The notes: generated by a model not told the origin, from the letters alone. 6,342 bases of DNA from MGBC114844 sp910585855 (GCA_965646165.1 CBFFYP010000128.1:1-6342); one strand, 5' to 3'. Numbered from the stretch's first letter, positions 1-4,024 are shown. Made by a program: numbers and translations.

Positions 1-168
1 TACAACAAACACCTTATTCTTTACGAAAGCAGGGTAAAGAGCGTTCATTACCGCATCAATCCCTCGGAACTTAAATCCTTGCTGCAAATTTCTCTGATTT
101 TTCTCAACGCAACCAACTTCCTCCATCACTTTTGGAATTGCCTGATAAATTAAAGGTGCTCCTGACAT
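1..168 (-). CDS. ERF-family single-strand annealing protein, N-terminal part (cut by window edge)
   Basis: The leftward frame opens at ATG 168 and runs off the window after 56 codons, so only the N-terminus is visible. It begins MSGAPLIYQAIPKVMEEVG and contains GFKFRGIDAVMNALYPA at about residues 31-47, which I recognise as the start of the ERF family (phage P22 Erf-like). These proteins bind single-stranded DNA and promote annealing and recombination of phage genomes in the cytoplasm. A purine-rich ribosome site (GGGAAGGGAAG) precedes the start. The next gene upstream is the 52-aa Cys-rich protein at 263-421, 94 nt away in the same direction. The gap holds a promoter and terminator pointing the opposite way. 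The family call is confident from the motif. Total length and the C-terminal half cannot be judged here. Confidence 0.85.
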   Translation of the reverse strand, partial: MSGAPLIYQAIPKVMEEVGCVEKNQRNLQQGFKFRGIDAVMNALYPAFVKNKVFVV

Positions 169-186
169 TTTTCTTCCCTTCCCTTC

Positions 187-215
187 TTGACTTTCTCTCA
201 CGGATGCCTTATAAT
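187..215 (+). promoter_or_regulatory. Consensus sigma-A promoter, rightward
   Basis: TTGACT at 187-192 and TATAAT at 210-215 are separated by exactly 17 bp. Predicted transcription start is about 222. It points away from the ERF gene and directly into a terminator 25 nt further on, so it seems built to make a very short RNA. No open reading frame follows it. Confidence 0.7.
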
Positions 216-221
216 AAAGAC

Positions 222-278
222 ATACAATATTTTTCTTAGTTTCTGAACCCAGAGTGAGGTAATCATTCTGGGTTTTTT
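222..278 (+). ncRNA. Candidate short RNA of about 57 nt, antisense to the Cys-rich gene 3' end
   Basis: The span between the predicted start of the 187-215 promoter and the end of the 246-278 terminator has no start codon with a ribosome site. If made, the RNA would be complementary to the last few codons of the leftward 52-aa gene and to the leader between that gene and the ERF gene. A role in tuning the leftward transcript is inference from position only. It could also be a transcription roadblock rather than a functional RNA. Confidence 0.45.
246..278 (+). terminator. Intrinsic terminator, rightward, 12-bp stem
   Basis: Arms 246-257 and 263-274 pair over 12 positions (one G-T wobble) around the loop GGTAA, and four more T follow (275-278). 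The left arm begins AACCCAGA and the right arm ends TCTGGGTT. It overlaps the last codons and stop of the leftward Cys-rich gene (263-421). On the minus strand the stem is not followed by a T run, so it terminates rightward transcription. Confidence 0.75.
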
Positions 279-421
279 AACTTTTTGCAAAGCCCCAATG
301 CTCCCGGTGTACTCCGAGGAAGCCGCTGGTACTTGTTCTGATATACACAAGTATCTTGAAGCTCACACTTCCAACACTCACATTTCTGGTCCTCATTTTT
401 ATAGATCTGTTTTTCCTCCAA
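263..421 (-). CDS. Small Cys-rich phage protein (52 aa), TTG start
   Basis: A leftward frame of 52 codons starts at TTG 421. An in-frame TAG lies directly before the TTG, so this is the earliest possible start, and AGAAGGG sits 9 nt upstream. The protein has cysteines at 14, 16, 19, 25 and 45 (CECWKCELQDTC and GLC) and a KYQRLPR segment, the look of a small metal-binding or disulfide-rich phage protein. I do not know its function. It lies upstream of the ERF gene in the same direction, so it probably belongs to the recombination/early module. Its last codons are overlapped by a rightward terminator hairpin. Alternatives are a chance frame, but the regular cysteine spacing and protein-like composition argue against that. 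Confidence 0.65.
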   Translation of the reverse strand: MEEKQIYKNEDQKCECWKCELQDTCVYQNKYQRLPRSTPGALGLCKKLKNPE

Positions 422-472
422 CTAGTAAATCCCTTCTTTCTTTTTAAATTAAATCGTACTATTAAAAATTAA

Positions 473-500
473 GTTATAAGTTTTCTCTTTCTATCACCAA
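473..500 (-). promoter_or_regulatory. Weak candidate promoter for the Cys-rich/ERF genes
   Basis: Read leftward, TTGGTG (500-495) and TATAAC (478-473) are 16 bp apart, about 50 nt before the TTG start at 421. Both hexamers are imperfect and the region is AT-rich, so this may be chance. Confidence 0.25.
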
Positions 501-542
501 ATTTTTAATAAATACTTCCTTCTGACACTACCGCTGCCATTT

Positions 543-662
543 TCACCTTAAAAATCGCCTGCCTAAAAACCTGTCAACCAACCACATTCCGGCAGTGTAC
601 CCACCACCATTTTTTGATATGATAATATGGACAGCTCAATTTCGTGCAGTCCTCTTAATCAT
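543..662 (-). pseudogene. Possible remnant of a small leftward gene
   Basis: A leftward ATG at 662 follows a strong AAAGGAG ribosome site, in the same place relative to module 1 as the 59-aa gene start is to module 2. It encodes only MIKRTARN before a TGA at 636-638. The same frame then stays open for 30 codons, including KNGGGYTAGMWLVDRFLGRR, to a second TGA at 543-545. This looks like a short gene broken by a stop, or a leader peptide of eight residues. Apart from this, 422-670 shows only a poor 11-codon frame near 500-540 and no RNA gene I recognise. Confidence 0.3.
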
Positions 663-713
663 CCGTTTCTCTCCTTTCTTTATTTTTTAAGCCTGTGAAA
701 ACTGGCTTTCATC

Positions 714-778
714 AAACAGGGCGGGCTTCGAACCCGCTTCGCTGCCTTACGGCTGCTGCCCCATCCGGCTTCCTGTTC
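714..778 (-). ncRNA. tRNA-like cloverleaf, copy 1 (not a functional tRNA)
   Basis: Read leftward, the segment folds as four helices. The acceptor-like stem is GAACAGG with CCTGTTT (7 bp, last pair G-U). A D-like arm is GCC/GGC. A middle arm of GCAGCC/GGCAGC (one A-A mismatch) is capped by the tetraloop GTAA. A T-like arm, GCGGG/CCCGC, has the seven-base loop TTCGAAG, a good match to the T-loop of tRNA. There is no seven-base anticodon loop, no encoded CCA and positions 8-9 are AA, so it cannot be an ordinary tRNA. Differences from copy 2 keep all helices. It may be a leader RNA domain of the leftward transcript, a tRNA mimic or a decayed tRNA. Confidence 0.5.
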
Positions 779-839
779 TAAAATTCTTATTCTTCCTACC
801 CCATCTGTTTCTTTTTATAACCTTGTGCTCTTCCTTTTC

Positions 840-868
840 TTGCCCCTATCTTTTCTCAATTCTATAAT
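840..868 (+). promoter_or_regulatory. Sigma-A promoter of the DUF6173-like gene
   Basis: TTGCCC at 840-845 and TATAAT at 863-868 are 17 bp apart. Predicted start is about 875, giving a leader of about 43 nt before ATG 918. The downstream 33-bp palindrome begins at the last base of the -10 box. On the opposite strand TTGCTA (891-886) and TATTAT (869-864), 16 bp apart, could form an overlapping weaker leftward promoter. Confidence 0.75.
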
Positions 869-900
869 ATACTTACAGGTTGTTGTAGCAACCGAGTATA
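868..900 (+). promoter_or_regulatory. 33-bp interrupted palindrome (operator or leader hairpin), copy 1
   Basis: Outer arms TATACTT (868-874) and GAGTATA (894-900) flank ACA plus an inner hairpin GGTTG/CAACC (878-882 with 889-893). The right arm ends just before the ribosome site AGAAAGGAG of the gene at 918. Two further copies of exactly the same length lie at 1656-1688 and 3752-3784. Because transcription should start near 875, the left outer arm is probably not in the RNA, which favours a DNA operator for the outer arms. The inner stem could still form in RNA. Confidence 0.7.
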
Positions 901-917
901 CAGAAAGGAGAACAATT

Positions 918-1265
918 ATGTCAGATCTTCCTTTATTTAAATTTGAGTCAAGAGATTATCACTTAGCCGATTGGAAATATGAAAACATCATGGAAGAAAT
1001 CCAAAACTTTGAAAAAAATTTAGATGAAGAACACGAAATTGCTTTAAAACTCACTTCTTTTGGTTCTTCCATTACAATGATTATCACTTCCATCGGTTAT
1101 CAAAATCCTGATATGTTGTATTTTTATGGATTTGTAAATGGAAAAGATGCCCAACTTATACAACACGTCAGTCAATTAAACTTTTTAATTCTTTCTATTG
1201 AACGACAAGACAAAACAAAGCCAGCAAGACGGATTGGATTTACAACTTCTGACAAGACAGATTAA
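918..1265 (+). CDS. DUF6173-like phage protein (115 aa)
   Basis: The start at ATG 918 is set by AAAGGAG 8 nt upstream. The open frame reaches back to 825, but that part covers the promoter and palindrome and is not coding. The protein begins MSDLPLFKFESRDYHLADWK and has an acidic helix (IQNFEKNLDEEHEIALKL, about 29-46), then the segments SIGYQNPDMLYFYGFVNG and AQLIQHVSQLNFLILSIE, which I recognise as the DUF6173 family of clostridial phages and mobile elements. Its function is unknown. It has no signal or membrane segment, so it is probably cytoplasmic. It has its own promoter (840-868) and shares its TAA with the convergent 59-aa gene through a TTAA at 1262-1265, so it is probably a single-gene unit. 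The family name comes from memory of motifs. Confidence 0.85.
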   Translation: MSDLPLFKFESRDYHLADWKYENIMEEIQNFEKNLDEEHEIALKLTSFGSSITMIITSIGYQNPDMLYFYGFVNGKDAQLIQHVSQLNFLILSIERQDKTKPARRIGFTTSDKTD

Positions 1266-1441
1266 CTTTTTTTGCCTTTACACATCTGCTCCTTTCTCTG
1301 AAAATTTGCCCTAGCATGAAGTAAAGTTGCTAGGGCATTTGTCATTTCTGTTATCCTACTCAACTCCTCCATACTAGCTTTTTGAATTCTTATCTGAATT
1401 TGCTCGCAAATGAGATCGATTGTTTGATCAATTTTCTCCAT
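1262..1441 (-). CDS. Small helical protein of unknown function (59 aa)
   Basis: Leftward ATG at 1441, preceded by GGAGG 10 nt upstream (and AGGA closer), opens 59 codons beginning MEKIDQTIDLICEQIQIRIQ and ending in a basic tail (KEQMCKGKKS). The sequence has no Pro or Gly before residue 56 and shows a helix-like pattern of hydrophobic residues (ID..ID.IC..IQIRI..A..EEL), so a two-helix hairpin or coiled coil is likely. I do not recognise the family. It converges on the DUF6173-like gene and shares the TTAA stop overlap. A 10-bp hairpin in its coding sequence (1307-1337) may terminate the opposing transcript. Its upstream region is the structured module 1461-1703, so it may have a long leader containing the tRNA-like element. 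Confidence 0.65.
   Translation of the reverse strand: MEKIDQTIDLICEQIQIRIQKASMEELSRITEMTNALATLLHARANFQRKEQMCKGKKS
1307..1337 (+). terminator. Candidate terminator of the DUF6173-like gene, inside the opposing gene
   Basis: TGCCCTAGCA (1307-1316) pairs perfectly with TGCTAGGGCA (1328-1337) over 10 bp around an 11-nt loop, 42 nt after the stop at 1265. The sequence that follows (TTTGTCATTTCTG) is only moderately T-rich, so the strength is uncertain. On the minus strand it is followed by AATTTTC. It lies inside the 59-aa coding sequence. Confidence 0.45.
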
Positions 1442-1500
1442 CTCTTCCTATCCTCCTTTCTTTCTTTATTTTTTTAAGCCCATAAAAACTGACTTTCATC

Positions 1501-1566
1501 GAACAGGACGGGCTTCGAACCCGCTCCGCTGCCTTACGGCTGCTGCCCCCATCCGGCTTCCTGTTC
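1501..1566 (-). ncRNA. tRNA-like cloverleaf, copy 2
   Basis: Same fold as copy 1, with a fully Watson-Crick 7-bp acceptor-like stem GAACAGG/CCTGTTC. It differs from copy 1 at four places: one extra G in the D-like loop, A to G in the joint before the T-like arm, C to U at the end of the T-like stem (G-C to G-U) and U to C in the acceptor (G-U to G-C). All helices are kept. The one-base indel rules out a shared protein frame through this region, supporting a non-coding role. Confidence 0.5.
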
Positions 1567-1627
1567 TAAAATTCTTATTCTTCCTACCCCATCTGTTTCT
1601 TTTTATAACCTTGTCCTCTTCCTTTTC

Positions 1628-1656
1628 TTGCCCCTACCTTTTCTCAATCCTACAAT
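1628..1656 (+). promoter_or_regulatory. Sigma-A promoter of the zinc-ribbon gene
   Basis: TTGCCC at 1628-1633 and TACAAT at 1651-1656 are 17 bp apart, matching module 1 except for one weaker base in the -10 box. Predicted start is near 1663. Confidence 0.7.
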
Positions 1657-1688
1657 ATACTTACAGGTTGTTGCAGCAACCAAGTATA
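1656..1688 (+). promoter_or_regulatory. 33-bp interrupted palindrome, copy 2
   Basis: TATACTT (1656-1662), ACA, the GGTTG/CAACC inner hairpin and AAGTATA (1682-1688). Compared with copy 1 the outer arm is fully paired (A instead of G opposite the last T), and the loop has C in place of T. The arm ends two bases before AGAAAGGAG. Confidence 0.7.
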
Positions 1689-1706
1689 CAGAAAGGAGAA
1701 CAACGA

Positions 1707-1868
1707 ATGGCTGAAAACACAAAACTAGTTTGCGAAAAATGTGGTACACCACTTGTACCAGTAAAAGCAAAATACAATGGTTCTATGAAATATGATGGAA
1801 CATCTACTTATGGCAGCCAAATGATCTGCCCAAATTGTCATCCAGAATTAGTAAAAGAAAAAGATTAA
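1707..1868 (+). CDS. Small zinc-ribbon protein (53 aa)
   Basis: The start ATG 1707 has AAAGGAG 8 nt upstream. The frame open from 1611 runs through the promoter and is rejected as coding. The protein has two CxxC pairs, CEKCGTPL (Cys9, Cys12) and CPNCHPE (Cys41, Cys44), about 28 residues apart, a zinc-ribbon arrangement. The middle (KAKYNGSMKYDGTSTYGSQM) is polar and probably a beta-hairpin. Such proteins may bind nucleic acid or another protein; the target here is unknown. It is driven by the module 2 promoter and palindrome like the gene at 918, which suggests shared control of two unrelated proteins. The stop overlaps that of the convergent 140-aa gene through TTAA 1865-1868. Confidence 0.8.
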   Translation: MAENTKLVCEKCGTPLVPVKAKYNGSMKYDGTSTYGSQMICPNCHPELVKEKD

Positions 1869-2287
1869 TTCTCTTTTACCAGTTCTGCCTTTAATATCCA
1901 ACTTATTTTCATGACCAATTCATACTTTTCACAAAAGTAAAGGCTCTTCATTCCCTCATACAGTTGGATATAAGTTTGACTATCTGGAGTAATGGGTGTT
2001 TTTTCTAAAACACCTTTTAACTCCAGAATTTCTTTTTCTGCCAATTCTTTTCCTATTCCTACCGTTTTTTCACTCACCGCTTTACAGAAACAATCAGCAA
2101 ACTTTAACTCTACTTTATATTCTCGTTTTATTACATCAAAAACACAGGAAAGGTGTGGGGCAATCTCCTCACCTTTCATCTTTCTAAGTTCTTCTGAAAG
2201 CATATCCCAAAATAACTCTTTCTGTTTTACTACATTTCCGTTTGCTTTTTGATATGCTTCATAGGACATTTCCATAAAATCTCTCAT
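1865..2287 (-). CDS. Hypothetical phage protein (140 aa)
   Basis: Leftward ATG at 2287 follows GAGGG 8 nt upstream. The protein begins MRDFMEMSYEAYQKANGNVV and a second ATG at 2275 is possible. It is rich in Lys and Glu, mostly helical in appearance, with no signal or membrane segment, and contains GEEIAPHLSCVFDVIKREYK and a C-terminal helix (SLYFCEKYELVMKISWILKAEL). I do not recognise a family. It is the last gene of the leftward run after the DUF6906-like gene, 17 nt downstream, so it is probably co-transcribed with it. It converges on the zinc-ribbon gene with a 4-bp shared TTAA. A nested inverted repeat lies within it at 1984-2026. Confidence 0.75.
   Translation of the reverse strand: MRDFMEMSYEAYQKANGNVVKQKELFWDMLSEELRKMKGEEIAPHLSCVFDVIKREYKVELKFADCFCKAVSEKTVGIGKELAEKEILELKGVLEKTPITPDSQTYIQLYEGMKSLYFCEKYELVMKISWILKAELVKEN
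1984..2026 (+). terminator. Nested hairpin with T run, probable terminator of the zinc-ribbon gene
   Basis: The inner stem GGTGTTTT (1995-2002) pairs with AAAACACC (2007-2014) around TTCT and is followed by TTTT (2015-2018). An outer perfect pair CTGGAGT (1984-1990) with ACTCCAG (2020-2026) encloses it. It lies about 120 nt after the rightward stop at 1868, within the leftward 140-aa gene. The inner part fits a rightward intrinsic terminator. The outer arms are unexplained. Confidence 0.5.
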
Positions 2288-2304
2288 TTTCTTTTCCCTC
2301 TCTC

Positions 2305-2508
2305 CTAATGCTCTTTATTGGTTACTCTTACTGTATGTGCTGTTACAAATTCTTTCACAAATTTATCAATCGGTAATGTCTGCTTCGTTTCTGGATTATG
2401 AATCACCAAAGAAAATTCTGTTTCCCGAATCAAATACCATTTCGAAACCTGTAAACCATGTGCTCTTACACATTCTTTTTGTTTTCGATTGAATTTTCTA
2501 AATTGCAT
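2305..2508 (-). CDS. DUF6906-like small phage protein (67 aa)
   Basis: Leftward ATG at 2508, with AGGGGGA just upstream inside the end of the hydrolase gene, which stops at 2510. This near-abutting arrangement suggests translational coupling. The protein, starting MQFRKFNRKQKECVRAHGLQ, has the pattern of DUF6906: a basic N-terminal helix (RKQKECVRAHGL), then W-x-L-I-x-E (about residues 24-29) and a strand-turn-strand FSLVIHNPETKQTLPI. These are small accessory proteins of clostridial phages with no known role. It is followed 17 nt later by the 140-aa gene. I assign the family from pattern memory, so treat the name as likely but not certain. Confidence 0.75.
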   Translation of the reverse strand: MQFRKFNRKQKECVRAHGLQVSKWYLIRETEFSLVIHNPETKQTLPIDKFVKEFVTAHTVRVTNKEH

Positions 2509-2509
2509 C

Positions 2510-3100
2510 TCAATCCCCCTGCCGACTGAACCACATCCCTCCTACCTGCCTCCAAGGTTTTGTCCCAGAAAGCCATCCTTCTGAAGTAAAATAAAATAAA
2601 TCGGAAGGAGTTCGGTTTTCCTCAAGTGCCATCTGAATTGCTTCCCAAACCGTATCGGTTGGCTCATATCGCTCGCTGGTCCATGCTCCATAGAACTGGA
2701 TGGGCTGTGTTTGATAAATCACTCCGGCGACCGTGTTCGGAAAAAGAGAGCTGTCCGCTCGGTTTAAAACCGTACAAGCTATGTAATACTGTACCTCAAA
2801 AGATTCTCCTCTTGCCTCCGCCATAATTAGCTGTGCCAAAGCATCCCACTCAAAATCCGTCAACTTCCGGTCCGTTCCATACCATTCCTCTGGATCTAAC
2901 TCTGGCTGAAAAGCTGTCTGCCTTATCACCAGAGGAACAGCTTCAATCGGATCTCCTACCTGCAGCTCACTTATCACTTCCTCTTGGCTGATAGGCACTT
3001 GTTTTAAAACAACTGGCTTTGTGTGGTGTGCATCTGCATATAGGGCTAACAGCGCTCCGGCAGCAGCTCCTGCTAATAATAAAAGTTCGTTTCTTTGCAT
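2510..3100 (-). CDS. SleB-type cell wall hydrolase with N-terminal membrane anchor (196 aa)
   Basis: Start chosen at ATG 3100 because AAGGAGG lies 11 nt upstream. The longer frame from 3145 has no ribosome site and overlaps the excisionase-like gene. Residues 5-21 (ELLLLAGAAAGALLALY) are a hydrophobic segment ending in ADA, so the protein is exported or membrane-anchored. A linker (about 25-80) leads to a Hydrolase_2/SleB domain with LAQLIMAEARGESFEVQYYI (88-107), where Glu95 of AEARGE is the expected catalytic acid, then VLNR (111-114), PIQFYGAW (133-140) and FYFTS (169-173). The family cleaves peptidoglycan glycan strands. Phage copies may help wall passage or lysis, although this one sits with early-type genes. 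Upstream neighbour is the excisionase-like HTH gene (25-nt gap), downstream the DUF6906-like gene. Confidence 0.88.
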   Translation of the reverse strand: MQRNELLLLAGAAAGALLALYADAHHTKPVVLKQVPISQEEVISELQVGDPIEAVPLVIRQTAFQPELDPEEWYGTDRKLTDFEWDALAQLIMAEARGESFEVQYYIACTVLNRADSSLFPNTVAGVIYQTQPIQFYGAWTSERYEPTDTVWEAIQMALEENRTPSDLFYFTSEGWLSGTKPWRQVGGMWFSRQGD

Positions 3101-3125
3101 TATTTGCAATTCCTCCTTATTATTT

Positions 3126-3326
3126 TTATAGCCTTCTAATTTCATAAGGATTTGTTACATCCATTCCTTCATACTCTGTCAGAAATCTTTCTAACTCTTG
3201 TTCTCTTACTTTGTATTGACCACACTTTATGAATTTCAAAAGTCCAGCTTTTCTTAATTCATGAACCTTAGTCTGATTCACTTTTAAAATTTCAGCCACT
3301 TCTTTTACTGTATATAATTGAATCAT
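3126..3326 (-). CDS. Excisionase-like HTH_17 DNA-binding protein (66 aa)
   Basis: Start taken at ATG 3326, which has AGGAG 7 nt upstream. The frame reaches back to 3350 but without a ribosome site. Residues 4-50 (beginning LYTVKEVAEILKVNQTKVHE, later AGLLKFIKCGQYKVREQELERFL) form a winged helix of the HTH_17/excisionase group, with the recognition helix NQTKVHELRKAG and the wing around KCGQYKV. Such proteins bind DNA as recombination directionality factors or as small regulators in phages and transposons. No integrase is visible in the window, so its partner cannot be assigned. It lies between the 89-aa gene (69-nt gap) and the hydrolase gene (25-nt gap), all leftward, probably one transcript. 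Confidence 0.85.
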   Translation of the reverse strand: MIQLYTVKEVAEILKVNQTKVHELRKAGLLKFIKCGQYKVREQELERFLTEYEGMDVTNPYEIRRL

Positions 3327-3394
3327 TTTAATTCTCCTACTCTTATACAAAAATTATGTCCTTTTTTATGAAATCGCCTCCTGTTCTATTACCC

Positions 3395-3664
3395 TCATTC
3401 CATTTTCATTGCCTTATCTAAATTTTCAATTTTCTTATCATCTTTAAAAACCGCAAATTCTCCACCATTCCAACTCTCCAAAGAATCTGCTACCTCTTTT
3501 GCCCATTTCCATGTATCACTCCATGCCACGGTAGACCATGTTTTTCCATCTGCATTTTTTTTGCAAATTTCATATTTTCTAATAGATCCAACCGGAAATA
3601 CAATCGGAAGCCCATCTTCATTTTTATAAAATATAGGTTCTCTTGGTTGTTCCATTTTGCTCAA
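3395..3664 (-). CDS. Hypothetical protein (89 aa), probable TTG start
   Basis: AAGGTG lies 7 nt before TTG 3664, whereas the first ATG (3655) would be 16 nt away, so the TTG start (MSKMEQ) is favoured. The protein has a compact, Trp-rich core: VGSIRKYEICKKNADGKTWS, then STVAWSDTWKWAKEVADSLE and GGEFAVFKDDKK. This looks like a small alpha/beta domain, without signal or membrane segments. I do not recognise it. It heads the leftward run that continues with the excisionase-like gene, and its upstream region is shared divergently with the 72-aa gene at 3806. A leftward promoter is not clear. A weak possibility, TTGGCG (3773-3768) with TTATAG (3751-3746), lies inside the palindrome. Confidence 0.7.
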   Translation of the reverse strand: MSKMEQPREPIFYKNEDGLPIVFPVGSIRKYEICKKNADGKTWSTVAWSDTWKWAKEVADSLESWNGGEFAVFKDDKKIENLDKAMKME

Positions 3665-3723
3665 ATTTTATCACCTTCTATCCTATCTGTTTTTATACTT
3701 ACTACTTTTTTATTTTATTGTTC

Positions 3724-3752
3724 TTGTTTTTATATTTTTCTTATCCTATAAT
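3724..3752 (+). promoter_or_regulatory. Sigma-A promoter of the 72-aa gene
   Basis: TTGTTT at 3724-3729 and TATAAT at 3747-3752 with 17 bp between, in the same position relative to the palindrome as in the two modules. Predicted start is near 3759. Confidence 0.65.
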
Positions 3753-3784
3753 GTACTTACAGGCTCTCGCCAAAGCCAAGTACA
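3752..3784 (+). promoter_or_regulatory. 33-bp interrupted palindrome, copy 3 (covarying)
   Basis: TGTACTT (3752-3758), ACA, an inner hairpin GGCT/AGCC and AAGTACA (3778-3784). Relative to copies 1 and 2, the outer arms changed on both sides together (TATACTT/AAGTATA to TGTACTT/AAGTACA) and the inner stem changed GGTTG/CAACC to GGCT/AGCC, while CTTACAGG is invariant. The rest of the module, including the cloverleaf, is absent here. Confidence 0.7.
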
Positions 3785-3805
3785 TAGGAAAGGAGACTAT
3801 ATATT

Positions 3806-4024
3806 ATGGATATTTCAAAAATCATTGATAAATCCCGTGATAAATCCATAAAAGACGTTGTAGATGGTAAATTCAAAAACATAACTGATACTGATATTGA
3901 TATTGATATTCCAACTGACTTAATTAAACAAAATGCTATGTTAATGAACTACTGTGACACCCTTTTTAAGACCTATCATAAGGAACTTCAAAAAGAATTA
4001 GCTAAACATGGAATCCAGATTTAA
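3806..4024 (+). CDS. Hypothetical protein (72 aa) with a DI-repeat segment
   Basis: ATG 3806 has AAGGAG about 10 nt upstream and follows the promoter and palindrome 3. The protein begins MDISKIIDKSRDKSIKDVVD. A middle segment TDTDIDIDIP (about 27-36) is encoded by four near-perfect TGATAT-type hexamers (3886-3909). A helix NAMLMNYCDTLFKTYHKELQ follows. No known family is apparent and no signal or membrane segment is seen. It is a single-gene unit, ended by the strong terminator at 4075-4118, and shares its promoter type with the DUF6173-like and zinc-ribbon genes, so it is likely controlled by the same factor. Unlike those two genes, no leftward gene shares its stop. Confidence 0.75.
   Translation: MDISKIIDKSRDKSIKDVVDGKFKNITDTDIDIDIPTDLIKQNAMLMNYCDTLFKTYHKELQKELAKHGIQI

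Larger units (their letters stand above)
675..915. repeat. Divergent intergenic module, copy 1
   Basis: This stretch is repeated at 1461-1703 with about 90 percent identity by eye (offset 787 at the left end and about 790 at the right, so a few indels). Each copy runs from the ribosome-site region of a leftward start to the ribosome site of a rightward gene. From left to right it carries a small AAGCC/GGCTT hairpin (689-708), a tRNA-like cloverleaf on the minus strand (714-778), a pyrimidine-rich stretch, a sigma-A promoter (840-868) and a 33-bp interrupted palindrome (868-900). Confidence 0.9.
1461..1703. repeat. Divergent intergenic module, copy 2
   Basis: Direct repeat of 675-915 with the same order of parts: AAGTC/GGCTT hairpin (wobble in place of one C-G pair), cloverleaf (1501-1566), pyrimidine stretch, promoter (1628-1656) and palindrome (1656-1688). 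It separates the leftward 59-aa gene from the rightward zinc-ribbon gene. Confidence 0.9.

Noticed and set aside
714..778. A functional tRNA gene
   Set aside because: No seven-base anticodon loop, no CCA and non-standard positions 8-9.
690..820. Leftward coding frame through the cloverleaf of module 1
   Set aside because: The equivalent frame in module 2 is shifted by one base and stops at once, so the repeat is not conserved as protein.
825..917. N-terminal extension of the DUF6173-like gene
   Set aside because: It covers the -35/-10 boxes and the palindrome and has no ribosome site; ATG 918 has a strong one.
675..1703. Insertion sequence bounded by direct repeats
   Set aside because: No transposase between the copies, no terminal inverted repeats at the repeat ends, and the repeats are promoter regions of real genes.
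1611..1706. N-terminal extension of the zinc-ribbon gene
   Set aside because: Same reason: the stretch is the repeated promoter module.
1992..2252. Rightward frames opposite the 140-aa gene
   Set aside because: Phe/Ser/Leu-rich shadow of a leftward gene, without ribosome sites.
2626..2826. Rightward 66-codon frame opposite the hydrolase
   Set aside because: Overlaps a clear SleB-type domain on the other strand, with no family resemblance of its own.
3643..3851. Rightward hydrophobic frames before the 72-aa gene
   Set aside because: T-rich promoter region read as Phe/Leu/Tyr; the palindrome and promoter explain it better than a membrane peptide.
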